From assembly GCA_945928315.1 (NCBI GenBank), contig CAMENN010000021.1:1-33302 (forward strand): a stretch of DNA of 33,302 nucleotides, read 5' to 3'. Source of the stretch: an uncultured Clostridia bacterium (GTDB lineage: Bacteria > Bacillota > Clostridia > Christensenellales > Aristaeellaceae). Both the position numbers and the translations under genes were made by a program. The notes beneath the pieces are model-generated. The model saw only the letters and a list, made by a program, of their open reading frames with translations, did not search any database and had not been told where the DNA came from. Of the stretch, positions 1 through 6,610 are shown one piece after another (position 1 is the stretch's first letter; the number at the start of each line of letters is the position of its first letter).

Positions 1-163
1 AGCGAGCACCGGGAGACAATGATTGCTCAAGCGGTTCGGAAGTGGGAGCGGGCACGGCCCGCTTGTTGCTGTATGGGGAATTGCGTCAAGGCAACGTGCA
101 GCGAGCACCGGGAGACAATGATTGCTCAAGCGGTTCGGAAGTGGGAGCGGGCACTGCCCGCTT
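1..163. repeat. Tandem direct repeat, 99-bp period (64-bp unit twice)
   Basis: Bases 1-64 recur at 100-163 with a single substitution (G56 becomes T155). The copies are separated by 35 non-repeated bases, so the period is 99 bp. Each unit ends in the same hairpin arm pair AGCGGGC/GCCCGCT; only the second copy continues into a real T-run. The left copy begins exactly at the window edge, so more copies may lie outside. Because 99 is a multiple of three, the unit also reads in frame as a 33-residue repeat on the plus strand, but no start or ribosome site supports translation. The best reading is a duplicated 3' end/terminator of a gene to the left of the window. Confidence 0.85.
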
Positions 164-1106
164 TTTTGCGCACGCCCGGCGCCTGGGACGGCGCACAGGA
201 GGTTTGCCAGCTCATGCCGGAGTCGTAGCTGGCCCCGCCGTGCATCGCGCGCAGCGAGGCATAGCTCACCCGCCCGGCCATGTAGCCGTCGGCGGCCTGC
301 ACCAGCTCGGCGGCGCGCGCACGCGCGGCGGCAAACAGGTCGTCAAAGCTGTCAAAGCGGGCCGCGTCCGGCGTCCAGATGGAGGACCAGCGCTCATGCG
401 CGTCGTTGGCGATGTCGGTGGCGGGCGGCTGTGTGGGCATCATGTGCGCGTGCAGCGCGCGGTCAAGGTGCACCGGATGCAGCAGCGTGCCCATCGCGTT
501 GAACTTTTTGCCGCTTTCCGAGCGCAGCAGCGCGCACAGGCTTACCGCGTCGTCGAAGCTGCGCCGGACGCGTGCGGTGCTGACGGACAGCTCCGGAAAG
601 ATGCGGTTGACCGCCTGGGCAAGCGCCGCGGCGATCTGCGTGCGTTCCTCGTTGCGCAGCGCGGCAATGCCCGCCATCTGCACCGGCAGACCGGCCGCGT
701 GGCCCTGACGGCGGTAGAGCATCGTCTCAAACTGATGCTCCAGCGTGCAGTGCAGCGTGCTGGAATAGGCGCCGTCGTCGGTCAGCGAATGCGCGTAGAC
801 GAACGGATGGAACGTGGTGTCCGTCGCGTAGTGGGTGATGAAGCCGCAGGCGTAGGCGCGGGTGAGCGCGCTGCCGGCGCAGGTATCGCACAGGGCGAGC
901 ATGAAATCGTCGGTCTTCTGCGTGTGCAGCACGGAGCCGAGCTTCGGCGCGACGGTCTTGCCCGGCAGGGAGAGCAGGGAATAGAAGAAGGGGTCCGGCC
1001 CCTCGCTTCCGGCGCGCACGGCGCTGCGCAGCGCCGGTTCGGTATAGAGGGAAAGGTCGTCGCAGGCGGCGTCCGCGACGCACTGATGAACGTAGGATGC
1101 GGGCAT
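126..1106 (-). CDS. Zinc-dependent phospholipase C-like protein
   Basis: This 326-residue protein resembles the Zn_dep_PLPC family, in which conserved His and Asp residues bind zinc in an all-helical fold. Visible family signatures are the N-terminal MPASYVHQ, GPDPFFY near residue 37, LHTQKT near 60, GFITHYATDTTFHPF near 87-102 and an HCTLEHQFE segment. I chose the ATG at 1106 over an earlier ATG at 1160 because it has a GGGAGG ribosome site at 1113-1118 with 6-base spacing. There is no signal peptide, so an intracellular role is likely; the substrate cannot be told from sequence. The last 20-25 residues are read from the repeat and terminator region and look non-homologous, so the original stop may have been lost to the repeat duplication. 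The gene is monocistronic with its own promoter. Confidence 0.75.
   Translation of the reverse strand: MPASYVHQCVADAACDDLSLYTEPALRSAVRAGSEGPDPFFYSLLSLPGKTVAPKLGSVLHTQKTDDFMLALCDTCAGSALTRAYACGFITHYATDTTFHPFVYAHSLTDDGAYSSTLHCTLEHQFETMLYRRQGHAAGLPVQMAGIAALRNEERTQIAAALAQAVNRIFPELSVSTARVRRSFDDAVSLCALLRSESGKKFNAMGTLLHPVHLDRALHAHMMPTQPPATDIANDAHERWSSIWTPDAARFDSFDDLFAAARARAAELVQAADGYMAGRVSYASLRAMHGGASYDSGMSWQTSCAPSQAPGVRKKAGSARSHFRTA
146..167 (+). terminator. Rho-independent terminator in second repeat copy
   Basis: AGCGGGC (146-152) pairs with GCCCGCT (156-162) around a 3-base loop and is followed by six T (162-167). It points rightward and would end a transcript entering from the left of the window. 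The first repeat copy has the same stem (47-53/57-63) but its T-run is interrupted by G. The hairpin lies inside the 3' end of the opposing phospholipase-like gene. Confidence 0.7.
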
Positions 1107-1151
1107 GATGAGCCTCCCAAAATGCAGTCTGCGGCGCGATGCCGCAGTGCC

Positions 1152-1180
1152 ATTATACATGCACGGGCGCGATTTGTCGA
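1152..1180 (-). promoter_or_regulatory. Promoter of the phospholipase-like gene, overlapping a 0A-box-like site
   Basis: On the minus strand TCGACA (1175-1180) and TATAAT (1152-1157) are 17 bases apart. The -35 element overlaps the plus-strand octamer TTGTCGAT (1174-1181), seven of eight matches to the Spo0A box TTGTCGAA. If Spo0A binds there it would cover the -35 element; this is inference. Confidence 0.6.
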
Positions 1181-1218
1181 TTGAAATTCGTGGAAACGCT
1201 GCCCGGTCAGTGCGCTTT

Positions 1219-1782
1219 TCAGAGCCGAACGGGCGTCATACCCTCCGCGTCGCGGGGATCGTGCGTCACCAGAACGAGCAGCCGACCGGCGGTCTGTTCC
1301 TTGATGAGCGCGAGCATCGCCTCGTGCGTCCGCTCATCGAGCGCGCGGAACGGCTCGTCCAGCAGCAGCACCGGCGCGTCCATCGCCAGCGCGCGGGCCA
1401 GCGCGACGCGCCGCTTCATGCCGCCGGAGAGGGCGTCGGGCATCGCGCCGCACTCCGCCTCAAGGCCCACACGGGCGAGCCATGTGCGGGCGGTTTCCTC
1501 TGCATCTTTGCCGGGACAGGCCAGTGCCACGTTCTGCAGCGCGGTCCGCCATGGCAAAAGACGGTCCTCCTGAAAGCAAAGCGACATGCGGATGGCGGGA
1601 TCGACGACAATCCGACCACTGGTCGGTTTTTGGAGTCCGGCGATCAGGCGGAGCAGCGTCGTCTTGCCGCAGCCCGATGCGCCCAGCACGGCATAGCGCC
1701 CGGGCGTGTCAAGCCGCAGCGACAGGCCGGAGAAGACCGTCTTGTCGCCGTAGCACATGGTGACGTCCTTCAGCTCAAGCAT
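1219..1782 (-). CDS. ABC transporter ATPase, NitT/SsuB/TauB type (compact)
   Basis: This 187-residue nucleotide-binding subunit drives import by the permease encoded just upstream. It has Walker A GASGCGKT (34-41), a Q-loop Gln71, the signature LSGGM (118-122), Walker B VLLLDE (138-143) and an H-loop His174. All catalytic motifs are present, but the chain stops 13 residues after the H-loop, while SsuB/TauB relatives usually run to about 240-260 residues. It therefore lacks the usual C-terminal extension. The start overlaps the permease stop by 8 bases, so translation is probably coupled. It is the last gene of the importer operon. Substrate class (sulfonate, nitrate, thiamine precursor or other) cannot be assigned. 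Confidence 0.9.
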   Translation of the reverse strand: MLELKDVTMCYGDKTVFSGLSLRLDTPGRYAVLGASGCGKTTLLRLIAGLQKPTSGRIVVDPAIRMSLCFQEDRLLPWRTALQNVALACPGKDAEETARTWLARVGLEAECGAMPDALSGGMKRRVALARALAMDAPVLLLDEPFRALDERTHEAMLALIKEQTAGRLLVLVTHDPRDAEGMTPVRL

Positions 1783-2548
1783 GGCGGGCCTCCTTCATCA
1801 GGCGCGAGGCGAGATGGCGCAGCAGCGCTTCGAGCGCGACGCTCAGCAGCACGATGGTCAGCGTCCAGGCGAGCAGACTGTCGGTCTCCAGGTAGATCTT
1901 CGCCTCATACAGGCGACTGCCCACGGCCAGCTTCGGCACGCCGATGACCTCCGCCGCGACGACCGCCTTCCAGCAAAGCCCGACGGCAGCCAGCGAGCTC
2001 TCTGCGAACGCGGGCAGCACGGACGGCACGACGACATGGCGCAGCGTGCCAAGGCGCCCGAGGCGATAGACCTTCGCCATCTCCAGCAGATCGGAATCGA
2101 CCGCGCGGATGGCCTGATATAGCGCTGAATAGACGATGGGCAGCGTCATCAGGAAGCCCGTGAGCACCGGCACACGCCGGTTGGAGAGCCACACGAGCGC
2201 CAGCACGATGAACGAGGTCACGGGCGTGGCGCGCACGGCGGAGAGCAGCGGGGAGAGGAGCAGCTCCATCGCGCGGAAGCGGCAGCACAGCCCCGCAAGG
2301 AGAATGGCCGCGGCGAGACCCAGCAGGTAAGCCTGCGCGGTGCGCAGCAGCGTCGCGAGCAGCGTGCGCCAGAAGGCGGCCTGCGGCAGAAGCGAAAGGA
2401 GTTTGCCCAGAACCGCGCCGGGCGAAGGGAGCAGCAGCTCCTGGTTTACCAGGCGCGCGAGCACCGCCCAGACGGTCAGATAGAATGCGAAAACGCCCGC
2501 GCGCTGCAGGCAGGCTGTCAAGCGCGGGCGCAGGGGCTTACGGGACAT
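1775..2548 (-). CDS. ABC transporter permease, NitT/SsuC/TauC type
   Basis: A 257-residue integral membrane subunit with about six hydrophobic segments (first near residues 18-35, last near 226-243). The cytoplasmic EAA loop is recognisable around residues 153-176 (DLLEMAKVYRLGRLGTLRHV followed by VVPS), the site that docks the ATPase. Length and pattern fit the binding-protein-dependent transport family used for sulfonates, taurine, nitrate and pyrimidine precursors. It overlaps the end of the binding-protein gene by 11 bases and the start of the ATPase gene by 8, so the three are one translationally coupled operon. The substrate is unknown. Confidence 0.9.
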   Translation of the reverse strand: MSRKPLRPRLTACLQRAGVFAFYLTVWAVLARLVNQELLLPSPGAVLGKLLSLLPQAAFWRTLLATLLRTAQAYLLGLAAAILLAGLCCRFRAMELLLSPLLSAVRATPVTSFIVLALVWLSNRRVPVLTGFLMTLPIVYSALYQAIRAVDSDLLEMAKVYRLGRLGTLRHVVVPSVLPAFAESSLAAVGLCWKAVVAAEVIGVPKLAVGSRLYEAKIYLETDSLLAWTLTIVLLSVALEALLRHLASRLMKEARHA

Positions 2549-3494
2549 AGTAGAACGCGTCGTCCGGCATCGCGCCGCCGACGGAGGCGGGGTTCGCGTC
2601 GTACAGCAGCTGATAGAGCGGCTCGATCTGCGCGCGCATGGCCTCGCCGGTGATGAAGACGATGTGGCAGTTCGGGATGGCGCGCTCGGCGACGGCGGCC
2701 TTGGGCAGGATGCCGTGCTTTTGCACCAGCTGCGCCGCGCCGCTCACATCCGCGTTGACCATCTCGACGGAGGCGGCGTAGTCGGCCATGAATTGCGCGA
2801 GGGCCTCCGGGTGCTCCTGAGCGTAGGCGCGGCGCACGATCACGCAGCCCATGGAGAGCACCATGTCCTCCTTGCCGTCCACGCGGGCGGCTTCCTCAAA
2901 CAGCGCCGTCACATCGAGCGCGGCGCGCAGGCTCTCGTTCTGCATGAGCGCGCTGGTGACGTGCGGCTCGGGCAGCACGCCGATCTGTGCGCGGCCCGCG
3001 GCGAGCATCGTCGCCAGCTCGCTGTGCTCGGCGACGTATTCGACCGTCACGCTGCCCGTCAGGCCGTTCTGCTCGAGAATGTAGCTGAGCGCATACTCCG
3101 GCACGGAGCCCTGGCCGGTCGCGTAGACCGTGCGGCCCGCGAGGTCCTGCACGGACTGGATGCTCTCGTCCGCGGTGACCACATGCAGCACGCCGAGCGT
3201 GTTGAGCGCGAGCAGCTGCACCGCGCCGCTGGTCTTCTGATAGAGCGTGGCGGCGAGGTTGGTCGGGCAGGCAGCGACGTCCGCGCTGCCGCTGGCGATC
3301 GCCGCGACAATGTCGTTGGCGGCGCTGCACAGCGTGAATTCATAGGCGCCCTCGTTGCCCTCCATGATGCCGGCCATGCCGATGCCGGTCGGACCGGAGA
3401 GCGTATAGACGCGCATGGGCGCCTCCTCGCCGAGTGCAGGGGCGGCGAGAAGCAGCGTGAGGCAGCAGAGCAGCGCGATCAGGATGCGTTTCAT
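2538..3494 (-). CDS. ABC transporter substrate-binding protein, NMT1/SsuA-like
   Basis: A 318-residue secreted binding protein, first gene of the importer operon. Residues 1-22 form a signal peptide (basic MKR, hydrophobic core, cleavage likely after ALG). The two Cys in the core lack a lipobox context, so a lipoprotein is not clearly predicted even though Gram-positive binding proteins normally are. The mature part has the two-lobed NMT1/THI5-like pattern: GPTGIGMA at the N-terminus, the SADVAACPTNLA segment, DLAGRTVYATGQGSVPEY in the hinge area and VLPEPHVTSAL. Start ATG at 3494 follows an AAGGGGG site at 3503-3509. Ligand class cannot be read from the sequence. Confidence 0.85.
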   Translation of the reverse strand: MKRILIALLCCLTLLLAAPALGEEAPMRVYTLSGPTGIGMAGIMEGNEGAYEFTLCSAANDIVAAIASGSADVAACPTNLAATLYQKTSGAVQLLALNTLGVLHVVTADESIQSVQDLAGRTVYATGQGSVPEYALSYILEQNGLTGSVTVEYVAEHSELATMLAAGRAQIGVLPEPHVTSALMQNESLRAALDVTALFEEAARVDGKEDMVLSMGCVIVRRAYAQEHPEALAQFMADYAASVEMVNADVSGAAQLVQKHGILPKAAVAERAIPNCHIVFITGEAMRAQIEPLYQLLYDANPASVGGAMPDDAFYYVP

Positions 3495-3529
3495 CGGGAA
3501 TACCCCCTTGCGGATGCAGATTTGCTGTC

Positions 3530-3558
3530 AGTATACCATAACAAAGCCGGCTTGGCAA
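3530..3558 (-). promoter_or_regulatory. Promoter of the ABC importer operon
   Basis: Minus-strand TTGCCA (3553-3558) and TATACT (3530-3535) are exactly 17 bases apart, about 36 bases upstream of the binding-protein start. Just upstream, GGACGC and GCGTCC (about 3561-3582) form an inverted repeat that could be an operator. The leader is too short for a riboswitch. Confidence 0.7.
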
Positions 3559-3656
3559 CCGGACGCGCCGGGGTGGGCGTCCAACCCTTTTTTTCAAAAA
3601 ACTGAAATTCCGTGAAACAAACGCGGCCCCGTCTCCGTCTATATCACAGAGGCGGT

Positions 3657-4289
3657 TCAGCGGATGAAATTCGTGCGCTTTCTTTCGGCTTCCGGCGCGG
3701 GCGGCAGAATCCCCTGCGTCCGCGCGAGAGCGAAGGCGCGGATCATGTAGGCCATGTTCCGGCCGAGCATGCGCATGATCTGCAGGCCCTCCTCGTCCTG
3801 GCGGACCTGGGCGGGCGTGCTGCCGTGCACCATGGGCCAGTACTGGCTCGGCGCGATGGGCATGCCGGAAATGAAGAAGTACTTGTGCAGCTGGTCGAGC
3901 GCAGCGGTCGTGCCCGCACGCCGGGCGCTGACTACCGCCGCGCCGACCTTGCCGCGCATGGACGCGCCGCCCGCATAGAACATTCTGTCCATGAAAGAGG
4001 TGATGCTTCCGCCCGCGGAGGCGTAATGCACCGGCGAGCCGATCACCAGGCCGTCGCAGTCCTCCATCCTCTCAAGCGCCGTGTTCACCAGGTCATCTCT
4101 GAACACACAGCGCTGCCTGCCGCTGCGCGCACAGCCGCCGCAGCCGATGCAGCCGCGCACGGGGCCCCGACCGATGTGCAGGATCTCGCTTTGAACGCTG
4201 CTTTCCGCGAGCGCCGAGGCGACCTCGCTGAGCGCTTCGTGCGTGCAGCCGCGCTCGTTCGGGCTGCCGTTGATGAGAAGAACCTTCAT
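3657..4289 (-). CDS. Iron-sulfur flavoprotein / NADPH-dependent FMN reductase family
   Basis: A 210-residue flavodoxin-fold oxidoreductase. The FMN phosphate loop GSPNERG begins at residue 8, and GSPVHYASAGG forms the second flavin-contact loop. Between them Cys47, Cys50, Cys53 and Cys61 make a C-x2-C-x2-C-x7-C motif, the compact cysteine motif of iron-sulfur flavoproteins that hold a [4Fe-4S] cluster, so electron transfer between a cluster and FMN is likely. The longer reading frame (to 4451) was rejected because ATG at 4289 has a strong AGGAGGG site at 4296-4302 and starts the family-typical MKVLLINGS. It is monocistronic and divergent from the nucleotidyltransferase. The physiological partner is unknown. 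Confidence 0.85.
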   Translation of the reverse strand: MKVLLINGSPNERGCTHEALSEVASALAESSVQSEILHIGRGPVRGCIGCGGCARSGRQRCVFRDDLVNTALERMEDCDGLVIGSPVHYASAGGSITSFMDRMFYAGGASMRGKVGAAVVSARRAGTTAALDQLHKYFFISGMPIAPSQYWPMVHGSTPAQVRQDEEGLQIMRMLGRNMAYMIRAFALARTQGILPPAPEAERKRTNFIR

Positions 4290-4353
4290 ATATAACCCTC
4301 CTTTGCCTGCGCCGCATCCCAGAATATGCTCCCGGGCCGCGATGTCTGCTCCT

Positions 4354-4382
4354 ATTGTCGCGCAAGGCTGAACGAAAGTCAA
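4354..4382 (-). promoter_or_regulatory. Promoter of the iron-sulfur flavoprotein gene
   Basis: Minus-strand TTGACT (4377-4382) lies 17 bases from GACAAT (4354-4359). The -10 matches consensus at four positions only. The deduced leader is about 60 bases. Confidence 0.5.
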
Positions 4383-4408
4383 GTTTTTGTGAAAAGCGCG
4401 ATTATCCC

Positions 4409-4437
4409 TTGAAGCCGGCAGGCAAATCCTGTATAAT
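4409..4437 (+). promoter_or_regulatory. Promoter of the nucleotidyltransferase gene
   Basis: TTGAAG (4409-4414) and a perfect TATAAT (4432-4437) are 17 bases apart, about 40 bases ahead of the start codon. It forms a divergent pair with the promoter at 4354-4382. Confidence 0.8.
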
Positions 4438-4477
4438 ATATGGAGACACATTTTCTCATATCGAAGGAGGATGATTT

Positions 4478-5386
4478 ATGGGCGCGACGCTTTTGATCAT
4501 GGCTGCCGGCATGGGCTCCCGCTACGGCGGCAACAAGCAGGTGGATGGCCTCGGTCCCAACGGCGAGATCCTGATGGAGTACTCCATCTATGACGCGATC
4601 CGCGCGGGCTTTGACCATGTGGTGTTCGTCATCAAGCCGGGCATGCAGGAGCTGCTTGCCGGTATCTGCGGCGACCGCATCGCCAAAAAAGTCAAGGTGG
4701 ACTACGTTTTCCAGGATTTCTCTAGCGTTCCTTCCTTTTATCAGATCCCGGCCGAGCGCACCAAGCCCTTCGGCACGGTGCATGCCGTGCTCGTGGCCAA
4801 GGACGTGATTCATCAGCCGTTCTGCGTGCTCAATGCGGATGACTACTACGGCGTCTCCGCGTTCAGGACCGCGTATGACCATCTGCAGAAGATGGCCTCC
4901 GAGCACGAGGCGGCCATGGTCGGCTATATGCTCAAAAATACCGTCTCCAAGAACGGCACCGTCTCCCGCGGCGTGTGCAAGGCCGATGACAACGGCAACC
5001 TCACCCAGGTGGTGGAGACGCTCAAAATCAAGCTGTGCGAGAACGGCGAAATCCGCGACATCGACAAGGGCGAGCCGGGCGAGCTGCTCGATCCCGAGGG
5101 CCCGGTCAGCATGAACTTCTGGTGCTTCACGCCCTGGATTTTCAGCAAGCTCGAGGCGTACTTCGACGCCTTCCTCAGGAGCCTCGCGCCGGACGCGATC
5201 AAGGCCGAGTGCCTGCTGCCTGTGTTTGTCGATACGCTGATGCATAGCGGCGAGCTGACCGTCAAGGTGCTCACCACGGATGCGCGCTGGTTCGGCGTCA
5301 CCTACAAGGAGGACAAGCCGACGGTGCAGGCCGATCTTGCCAAGCTGCATGAAAGCGGCGTGTATCCGGCTTCGCTTCACGAATAA
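4478..5386 (+). CDS. Sugar-phosphate nucleotidyltransferase family protein
   Basis: A 302-residue GT-A-fold NTP transferase that would couple a nucleoside triphosphate to a sugar or alcohol phosphate. The nucleotide-binding loop is AAGMGSRYGG (residues 9-18) followed by KQ, and NADD at 119-122 is the likely metal-binding acidic pair. The start follows AAGGAGG (4464-4470) with 7-base spacing. It is related to GalU/RmlA-type enzymes, but the signature is that of a conserved family without an assigned substrate; calling it a UTP-glucose-1-phosphate uridylyltransferase would be overreach. A terminator follows directly, so it is probably transcribed alone, with any downstream expression by read-through. 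Confidence 0.75.
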   Translation: MGATLLIMAAGMGSRYGGNKQVDGLGPNGEILMEYSIYDAIRAGFDHVVFVIKPGMQELLAGICGDRIAKKVKVDYVFQDFSSVPSFYQIPAERTKPFGTVHAVLVAKDVIHQPFCVLNADDYYGVSAFRTAYDHLQKMASEHEAAMVGYMLKNTVSKNGTVSRGVCKADDNGNLTQVVETLKIKLCENGEIRDIDKGEPGELLDPEGPVSMNFWCFTPWIFSKLEAYFDAFLRSLAPDAIKAECLLPVFVDTLMHSGELTVKVLTTDARWFGVTYKEDKPTVQADLAKLHESGVYPASLHE

Positions 5387-5401
5387 TTCAGGCGAATGAA
5401 G

Positions 5402-5443
5402 ATCCCGTGCAGCCCGCTTTCCGTGCGGCTGCATGGGATTTTT
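5402..5443 (+). terminator. Terminator after the nucleotidyltransferase gene
   Basis: A stem of about 13 base pairs (ATCCC-G-TGCAGCC against GGCTGCA-T-GGGAT, with one G-T wobble) encloses a 12-base loop and ends in five T (5439-5443). Confidence 0.8.
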
Positions 5444-5496
5444 GAGTTATGGCGTCCGCCAACGCTGCGGGCGGGGGATTCCCCATCAGGAGGGCT

Positions 5497-6456
5497 ATGA
5501 AACTGAAACTGTCCCGGGACCAGATGCGCGATCAGGTCAAGGTGAAGAAGGCCGCGTTTATCTCCATCACCGTCAATGTGCTGGAGATTGTGGCGGGGCT
5601 GGCGATGGTCGTGCTGGTCAACCGGATGCTCAGCTCCGGCGTGGAGGCGAGCCTGGCGCGCATGACGACGCTGCTGTGCGTCACCATCGTGGGCTGGGGC
5701 GCGCTGACCGACATCGGCGCGTCGATTACCAACCTGCGCATGGTGCAGAAGACCCAGGAGCTGGAGGAGGCGTACGGCCAGCTGGAGGACCTCAACCGCG
5801 AGATGCGCGCGCAGCGGCATGACTTCATGAATCACCTGCAGGTCGTCTACAGCCTCATCGAGATGGACGAGCCGCAGGAGGCCATGGCCTACATGGACAA
5901 GATCTACGGCGACATGCAGCGCGTCAGCCGCATGATGCGCACCGCCTGCCCCGCCGTGAATGCGCTGATTCAGGCGAAGGTCGTGGAGGCGGAGCGCCGC
6001 GGTGCGGAGCTCAAGCTCTCCATCGCCGCCAAATGGGACGATGCGCTGATGCCTGCCTGGGAGATCTGCCGCGTTCTGGCCAACCTCATCGACAACGCGC
6101 TGGACGCCTGCTGCGCCGCGGTGCTGCCGGAGGGCACGCGCCCGACGGTGGAGCTGGTGCTGGGGGAGGATCTGCGCAGCTGGTTCTTCTCCGTGCGCAA
6201 CAACGGACCAGCCATCGACGAGGCCACCCGCGCGAGGATCTTTGAGCCGGGCTTCACCACCAAGGCAACGGGGCAGGGGATGGGCCTGTTCATCGTCAGC
6301 CAGACGCTCACGCAGCTGGGCGGCAAGCTGACCCTCGAATCCCATGAGGGCGATACGGTTTTTTCCGGCTTCGTGCCCAGAAAACGGCTCGAGCTGCCCG
6401 AAAACACCGAAAACTGTGAAGAAAACCCGCAGAAAAATGACAATTCCATAAATTGA
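5497..6456 (+). CDS. Spo0B-type sensor histidine kinase (orphan)
   Basis: A 319-residue membrane kinase. Two hydrophobic segments (about residues 19-42 and 53-77) leave almost no extracellular loop, so it probably senses within the membrane or cytoplasm. A short coiled coil (about 82-105) leads to the Spo0B-like helical hairpin, with His108 in QRHDFMNHLQ as the likely phosphorylation site. The ATP domain has N-box NLIDN (196-200) and G-box GQGMGLF (259-265), so unlike Bacillus Spo0B it should autophosphorylate. ATG 5497 was chosen for the AGGAGGG at 5488-5494, although the spacing (2-3 bases) is short. No response regulator is adjacent. In Clostridia such orphan kinases often phosphorylate Spo0A directly; that role is inferred here. 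Confidence 0.8.
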   Translation: MKLKLSRDQMRDQVKVKKAAFISITVNVLEIVAGLAMVVLVNRMLSSGVEASLARMTTLLCVTIVGWGALTDIGASITNLRMVQKTQELEEAYGQLEDLNREMRAQRHDFMNHLQVVYSLIEMDEPQEAMAYMDKIYGDMQRVSRMMRTACPAVNALIQAKVVEAERRGAELKLSIAAKWDDALMPAWEICRVLANLIDNALDACCAAVLPEGTRPTVELVLGEDLRSWFFSVRNNGPAIDEATRARIFEPGFTTKATGQGMGLFIVSQTLTQLGGKLTLESHEGDTVFSGFVPRKRLELPENTENCEENPQKNDNSIN

Positions 6457-6470
6457 ATGCGTAATTACCG

Positions 6471-6499
6471 TTGACAAATTAACAGTTCTGTAATAAAAT
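6471..6499 (+). promoter_or_regulatory. Strong promoter of the wall-protein gene
   Basis: A perfect TTGACA (6471-6476), a 17-base spacer and TAAAAT (6494-6499). Transcription should begin near 6506, leaving a leader of about 105 bases before the GTG start. Confidence 0.85.
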
Positions 6500-6502
6500 C
6501 TA

Positions 6503-6602
6503 GGCATGGTGACATGAATGGACGGCTGCACCCATGCCTTCGGGCGAATCAGCCGCCGGAACCAGCCCGCCCCGGAAAGCCCGCGGCGGCACGAAAGAGG
6601 GG
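6503..6602 (+). promoter_or_regulatory. Structured 5' leader, possible pseudoknot (unclassified)
   Basis: GGCATGG (6503-6509) pairs with CCATGCC (6532-6538). The 22-base loop contains CGGCTG (6523-6528), complementary to CAGCCG (6550-6555) outside the stem, which would make an H-type pseudoknot. GGGCG (6542-6546) can pair with CGCCC (6568-6572). The ribosome site AAGAGGGG (6595-6602) follows. c-di-AMP (ydaO) riboswitches often precede wall-hydrolase genes, but the leader is short and I could not match the ydaO consensus or other classes I know. Confidence 0.35.
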
Positions 6603-6610
6603 TATTGACC

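Noticed and set aside
1-60. tRNA-like sequence in the repeat unit
   Set aside because: Some bases recall a D-arm, but no acceptor pairing or T-arm GTTCRA segment is present at the right distance.
4379-5434. A 351-residue minus-strand frame
   Set aside because: It is a shadow of the nucleotidyltransferase gene, which has a promoter, ribosome site and family motifs.
6503-6602. Assignment of the leader as a ydaO (c-di-AMP) riboswitch
   Set aside because: GGGCGAATC resembles one conserved ydaO block, but the leader is too short and the other conserved blocks are missing.
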